Made by a program: the position numbers and the translations under genes
Assembly (NCBI RefSeq): GCF_002159185.1
Contig: NZ_NFHD01000009.1
Location: forward strand, 47,928 to 111,927
Length of the DNA: 64,000 nucleotides
Direction of reading: 5' to 3'
From: Gemmiger sp. An87
GTDB taxonomy: Bacteria > Bacillota > Clostridia > Oscillospirales > Ruminococcaceae
Part shown: piece after piece, positions 60,804 through 64,000 of the stretch
How the letters are laid out: the number at the start of each line of letters is the position of its first letter
Numbering within the stretch: position 1 is the first letter of the stretch
Notes under the pieces: generated by a model
What the model saw: the letters and a program-made list of their open reading frames with translations, nothing else
Database searches by the model: none
Told to the model about the DNA's origin: nothing

Positions 60804-61845
60804 CTCCTCCCAGCAGGATCATCAGCGCAGTGGAAAGAACCGTGAGCATGAAAAAGAACACCAGAAACGAGATGCATAAGCCGGTTGCCTGCCCCATTCC
60901 CTCCAGCACACGGCCTGCACGGTTGAGGCCAAATGACTTTGCCAGTGCAGCGCTCAAAAGATAGGCCAGGTAAAAACAAAAGCAGCGGATCAGCAGGGGC
61001 AAAAAGGTAACGGTCAGAACTGCGATGGCAGCAAATCCCAAGGTGCCTTTCAAAACCCGAAGCCCGCTGAGAACACTGCCCATTGCATCAGAAGCAAGGC
61101 TGCCAATCACGGGAATACCGCTGCTGAGTAAAAACTGACCGGTTTTCATGGCAAGGGTATCGGTGTTCTGGGCCAGCACGCTCTGCAGTCCCAGAACACC
61201 ACCAAATAGAATGGACAAAAAGCCCAGAATCCATTTTACGATTCGGTGCAGGATAGCGCAGCCGTCGGAAAGGCCGCCCAGATCACACAGCCCGCCCGCG
61301 ACGGTCAGAGCCAGAAAGGCACGTACCAGCGGAAGTGCTACCGTACTGATCATCTGAGCGCAAAAAGCGGCCATGGTCAAGAACATCCCGCTGTAAACAG
61401 CAGCTTGGGTGGGCTGTCCGCAGCTGATCATAACGCCGGAAAAAACAGGGACAAAGCTAAGCAGATAAGTCTGACATTCCTGTATCCGCCCGGTCAGCTG
61501 TTCCAGCAGCGGCATCATTGGCTGCAGCGCCGCGGTGCTGATGCCCAGAAGACAGACGGTCTCCAGTGGCGCACGCCAGTCGCTGCCAGGCAGAAGGCTA
61601 AGCGCAGCGGCAGCGATCAGCACGGTGACAGACACGGATGCCAAAAGACGAAATGGCTGCTCAAACTGCTCTTTTACAATATCTAGCAGCTGCCCCAGAA
61701 GCTGTGGTGCGGAGGCCGCTTGGAATTCTTCAGCAGTGATTGGCGGGGAGTCCAGAATCTCCTGCGCAGATTCCGGCAACTCCTGAGCCAATACTGCTCC
61801 GGGCAGAACCGCCAGCAACAATAAAATGGCCAGCAGCTGTTTCAC
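60796..61845 (-). CDS. spoIIIAE: Stage III sporulation protein AE
   Basis: A 349-residue polytopic membrane protein with a signal-like N-terminus (KQLLAILLLLAVLPGAVLA) and seven or more spans, including SGVMISCGQPTQAAVY and KWILGFLSILFGGVLGLQS. The start is a GTG overlapping the spoIIIAD stop (GTGA), so expression is coupled. The open frame extends about 130 codons upstream, but that part is only the other frame of spoIIIAD. It is slightly shorter than the Bacillus protein. Confidence 0.93.
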   Translation of the reverse strand: MKQLLAILLLLAVLPGAVLAQELPESAQEILDSPPITAEEFQAASAPQLLGQLLDIVKEQFEQPFRLLASVSVTVLIAAAALSLLPGSDWRAPLETVCLLGISTAALQPMMPLLEQLTGRIQECQTYLLSFVPVFSGVMISCGQPTQAAVYSGMFLTMAAFCAQMISTVALPLVRAFLALTVAGGLCDLGGLSDGCAILHRIVKWILGFLSILFGGVLGLQSVLAQNTDTLAMKTGQFLLSSGIPVIGSLASDAMGSVLSGLRVLKGTLGFAAIAVLTVTFLPLLIRCFCFYLAYLLSAALAKSFGLNRAGRVLEGMGQATGLCISFLVFFFMLTVLSTALMILLGGGG

Positions 61846-62222
61846 TGCAAAAAAGCAGCCAGAGACTCGGCCGCGATTTGAAACAGAGGCAGTGCGCACA
61901 TCAGAATCAGGCAACGGCCTGCAAACTCCACCTTGCCCGCAAGGCTGCTGAGCCCGGCATCCCGACAAAGATCCTGTGTTGTCTGGGAGGCCAGCGCGAT
62001 TCCGGCGGCTTTTATTACCGTGGAAAAGCCGGTCTGCTCCCCATAATCGGCATAGGCGCTCAGCTGCTCGATTAACGGAGCGGCCAGCCGAAGCAGATAC
62101 AGCAACAGCACTACGGAACAGCCCAAAAGGCAAAGGATGCCATAGGAGGGCAGATGCTCGCGTATGAGGCCGATCAGTACGGCAGCCACCAGCACAAAGG
62201 CAGCAATTCGAAAAATTTCCAT
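61842..62222 (-). CDS. spoIIIAD: Stage III sporulation protein AD
   Basis: A 126-residue membrane protein with four hydrophobic helices, containing KAAGIALASQTTQDLCRDAGLSSLAGKVEFAGR, the family signature. It is part of the membrane base of the forespore feeding tube. spoIIIAC lies 9 bp upstream. Confidence 0.93.
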   Translation of the reverse strand: MEIFRIAAFVLVAAVLIGLIREHLPSYGILCLLGCSVVLLLYLLRLAAPLIEQLSAYADYGEQTGFSTVIKAAGIALASQTTQDLCRDAGLSSLAGKVEFAGRCLILMCALPLFQIAAESLAAFLQ

Positions 62223-62231
62223 ATTCCATCA

Positions 62232-62426
62232 TCATAGATTGAACAGTGATTTTATGTTCACGAACAGATCGCTGATCTGCTGCACCAGCATGGACAGCAC
62301 GACGATCAACCCCGCCAGAGTGGTCATCATAGCCTGATCCTCCCGGCCGGAACGGATCAGAAGCTGGTTCAGAACCGCAACAATAATGCCGATGGCGGCA
62401 ATTTTGAATACCAGGTCAATGTCCAT
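62232..62426 (-). CDS. spoIIIAC: Stage III sporulation protein AC
   Basis: A 64-residue membrane protein with two hydrophobic helices and the sequence DIDLVFKIAAIGIIVAVLNQLLIRSGREDQAMMTTLAGLIVVL, characteristic of SpoIIIAC. It starts 15 bp after spoIIIAB. Confidence 0.94.
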   Translation of the reverse strand: MDIDLVFKIAAIGIIVAVLNQLLIRSGREDQAMMTTLAGLIVVLSMLVQQISDLFVNIKSLFNL

Positions 62427-62441
62427 CTTTCTACCCTTCCT

Positions 62442-62912
62442 TCATAAGAGCAGCAGCGCGGCCATCAGTCCGGCACAAACACCGGCCTGAGGATAAAGCC
62501 GCGCAGCTGCTCGGTATTCCTTTTCCTGGCGGGCGCTGTTTTGCCGGGCCAGCTCGATGTAATAGGGCATCTGGCCGCACAACTCCTGTGCGCTTACCTG
62601 ACCGATTTGCTCGAACAACGGGCGAAACGGCGTTGCATCCCCCGAAGAAATATATGCCGGGAACTGGTACGCCTCCAAAGAGGAACATTCACTCAGCATC
62701 AGATGGGGATAGTTCCCTGCCTGCAGTTCTTCCAGCAAACAGGATGTCGTCGGTGCCCGGTAGTGTACGGCATCCTGAATCTGCGTCAGCATGCAGGCAA
62801 GCTCCGACCAGAAGGTGGTACGTCTGCGCAGGACAGCGGCCTGCTCCGCGCCGAATAAAAAGCCTGCGGCTCCTACCAGTACGGCTCCGATGAGCTTGAT
62901 GATCCAGATCAT
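62442..62912 (-). CDS. spoIIIAB: Stage III sporulation protein AB
   Basis: A 156-residue protein with N- and C-terminal membrane spans and a helical soluble part (RRRTTFWSELACMLTQIQDAVHYR), related to the type II secretion GspF fold. It overlaps spoIIIAA by 4 bases. Together with AA it would drive or gate the channel. Confidence 0.92.
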   Translation of the reverse strand: MIWIIKLIGAVLVGAAGFLFGAEQAAVLRRRTTFWSELACMLTQIQDAVHYRAPTTSCLLEELQAGNYPHLMLSECSSLEAYQFPAYISSGDATPFRPLFEQIGQVSAQELCGQMPYYIELARQNSARQEKEYRAAARLYPQAGVCAGLMAALLLL

Positions 62913-63811
62913 AGTGGCACCACTTCACGAATGCAGCCGGGTCGTTGTGGCCCTTCCAGAAAGGCGCAGAGAGAAAAGACGGCACGCAACTTGGCACAGC
63001 TTCGTTCAAGACGAGCCTCCAGCTCATCCATGCTGACAGCGTGGACCGAACAGATAAAACCGACACCGGACTGTATCCCCCGCTCTACTTGACGAAATTC
63101 TTCGTGGGACCCCAGCTCATCACAGGCAATAATTTGCGGCCCCAGGCAGCGTACAGCCATTTCGATCCCGCTCGCCTTAGAGCAGTTGGACAAAACGTCG
63201 CAATTCAGTGGGATCTGGTGCGTGTTCCCCCGGGAATCGCAGGGCCAGAGTTCCTGACGCTCGTCCACTACGATGACCTTTTTGCCCTGATCGCTGCCAG
63301 CTTTGATGATGCTGCGCAGCAGTGTGGTCTTTCCGCTGCCGGGAGCGCCCGCCAGAATGATTCCGCGATAGGAATTCTCAAGGCTGCTCTGCAACAGCGG
63401 AGGCAGTGGAACGAATAGCATCCGCGCTACACGCAGGTTCAGAGAGGTAATGATTTGAAAGCCGTTCCGGCCGTTTTCCGCAGCACGGCAGACTCCGGCC
63501 ACACCAACCCGGTGCCCGCCGGGAATGGTAAAAAAGCCCTGGGAAAGCTGGTTTTCATAGCTGTGCACCGATTTCTCACACAGCGAATAAAAGCATTCCT
63601 GAACCCCCCGGGCACTCAGCTGCAGAGCATCGGCACATTTGGGCAAAAGATTCGGTGCAAGCACCGGCCCGTTCGGGGTGGAGAAAACGATGGGGCGCTC
63701 ACTGCGCAGCCGAATTTCGTGTACCTGGGCAGCAAAAGCCGGAGGCAGCTGTGCAAGGGCATCCCGCACCGGGGCAGGCAGACGTTGGATGGCGCTGTAA
63801 TACTCGTCCAT
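62909..63811 (-). CDS. spoIIIAA: Stage III sporulation protein AA, secretion-type ATPase
   Basis: A 300-residue ATPase of the secretion superfamily, the energising subunit of the SpoIIIA complex. Walker A is GAPGSGKTTLLRS (about residues 150-162). KKVIVVDERQELWPC, with IIACDELG further on, forms the Walker B region. IPGGHRVGVAG lies before it. The ATG at 63811 follows AAAGGAG; the open frame upstream is not supported. It is the first gene of the complete spoIIIAA-AH operon, expected to depend on sigma-E, although I could not find a convincing sigma-E promoter. Confidence 0.95.
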   Translation of the reverse strand: MDEYYSAIQRLPAPVRDALAQLPPAFAAQVHEIRLRSERPIVFSTPNGPVLAPNLLPKCADALQLSARGVQECFYSLCEKSVHSYENQLSQGFFTIPGGHRVGVAGVCRAAENGRNGFQIITSLNLRVARMLFVPLPPLLQSSLENSYRGIILAGAPGSGKTTLLRSIIKAGSDQGKKVIVVDERQELWPCDSRGNTHQIPLNCDVLSNCSKASGIEMAVRCLGPQIIACDELGSHEEFRQVERGIQSGVGFICSVHAVSMDELEARLERSCAKLRAVFSLCAFLEGPQRPGCIREVVPL

Positions 63812-63867
63812 TTTTGTTTCACGCTCCTTTGTGCTACAAGCATATGAGCGCATCGGCCGCGCTAGAA

Positions 63868-63900
63868 CAAAAAATCCCCCTGGCATTTTGCCAGGGGGAT
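63868..63900 (-). terminator. Terminator upstream of spoIIIAA, for a gene beyond the window or antisense reading
   Basis: ATCCCCCTGGC pairs with GCCAGGGGGAT over 11 bp. On the - strand it is followed by TTTTTTG. It insulates spoIIIAA from any transcription arriving from the right. Confidence 0.85.
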
Positions 63901-63910
63901 ACAGCCTGTC

Positions 63911-63940
63911 GAAAAAGGCCACCTATCGGTGGTTTTTTTC
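63911..63940. terminator. Second hairpin with T runs on both strands
   Basis: AAGGCCACC pairs with GGTGGTTTT (two wobbles) around TATC. T runs follow on both strands. Confidence 0.55.
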
Positions 63941-63963
63941 TCGTATAAGGAAAGGGAATGCGG

Positions 63964-63969
63964 TATAAT
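63964..63969 (+). promoter_or_regulatory. Possible -10 of a + strand gene at the right edge
   Basis: A perfect TATAAT lies 23 bases before an ATG. No good -35 is seen, so the call is tentative. Confidence 0.35.
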
Positions 63970-63986
63970 GGTGTGGGGTGATAAAA

Positions 63987-64000
63987 ATGCTGGTAAAGAA
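63987..64000 (+). CDS. Possible start of a + strand gene cut by the window edge
   Basis: ATG CTG GTA AAG follows GGGGTGA by a few bases and the TATAAT above. Only four codons are visible, so nothing can be said about the product. It would be divergent from spoIIIAA. Confidence 0.35.

Noticed and set aside
63812..63867. Sigma-E promoter of the spoIIIA operon
   Set aside because: CATATGCT resembles part of a sigma-E -10, but no matching -35 was found at the right distance, so I do not call it.

Overview
The window is about 64 kb of a bacterial chromosome of fairly high G+C. It most likely comes from an endospore-forming Clostridia lineage, probably near the Ruminococcaceae/Oscillospiraceae. 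The evidence is a complete spoIIIAA-AH operon, a SpoIVFA/SpoIVFB-like protease pair, a SpoIIM-like protein, a tyrosyl T-box, DivIVA/SepF/YlmH division genes and classical Firmicutes gene orders. The species cannot be fixed from sequence reading alone. No CRISPR array, prophage or conjugative element is visible; the only mobile sequence is a decayed IS110-family remnant.

Left part (1-36 kb): almost every gene is on the + strand. It opens with mutS (cut by the window edge)-mutL-miaA. An HlyD-like adaptor leads into a division block (sepF, ylmH, divIVA) and then lspA-rluD-HAD phosphatase, a split transketolase, a ComEA-like protein and ppk1. Next come the spoIVFA/spoIVFB-like pair, a B12-binding radical SAM pair, rplS-lepB-rbgA-rnhB-yraN, and thrC. 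The proteostasis block tig-clpP-clpX-lon-engB-methyltransferase-hslO follows. A six-tRNA operon (Gly, Val, Asp, Phe, Gly, Cys), a dCMP-deaminase-like gene, radA and a Xer-type recombinase close this part. A 28-bp palindrome with the 11-6-11 geometry of a dif site lies 180 bp upstream of the recombinase.

Middle part (36-48 kb): strands are mixed. The - strand carries a spoIIM-like gene, a TIGR04086-type membrane protein, yajC, tgt and queA. The + strand carries the lysine/diaminopimelate genes asd-dapA-dapB with a capA-like gene. The asd leader contains a promoter followed by a chain of hairpins, one of them terminator-like. After that come the IS110 remnant, whose noncoding flank holds a long hairpin, and an ABC exporter preceded by an 18-codon leader ORF and a hairpin.

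Right part (47-64 kb): everything is on the - strand. It holds tyrS with its T-box, then (in transcription order) spoIIIAA-AH, asp23-nusB-tsaD-like-xseA-xseB-ispA-yuiD-dxs-tlyA-nadK-argR-recN. At the far right edge a divergent + gene appears to begin.

The overall pattern, + genes on the left and - genes on the right meeting around a dif-like palindrome beside a xer gene, fits convergence of the two replichores near the chromosome terminus. This is an inference that GC skew over the whole genome would test.
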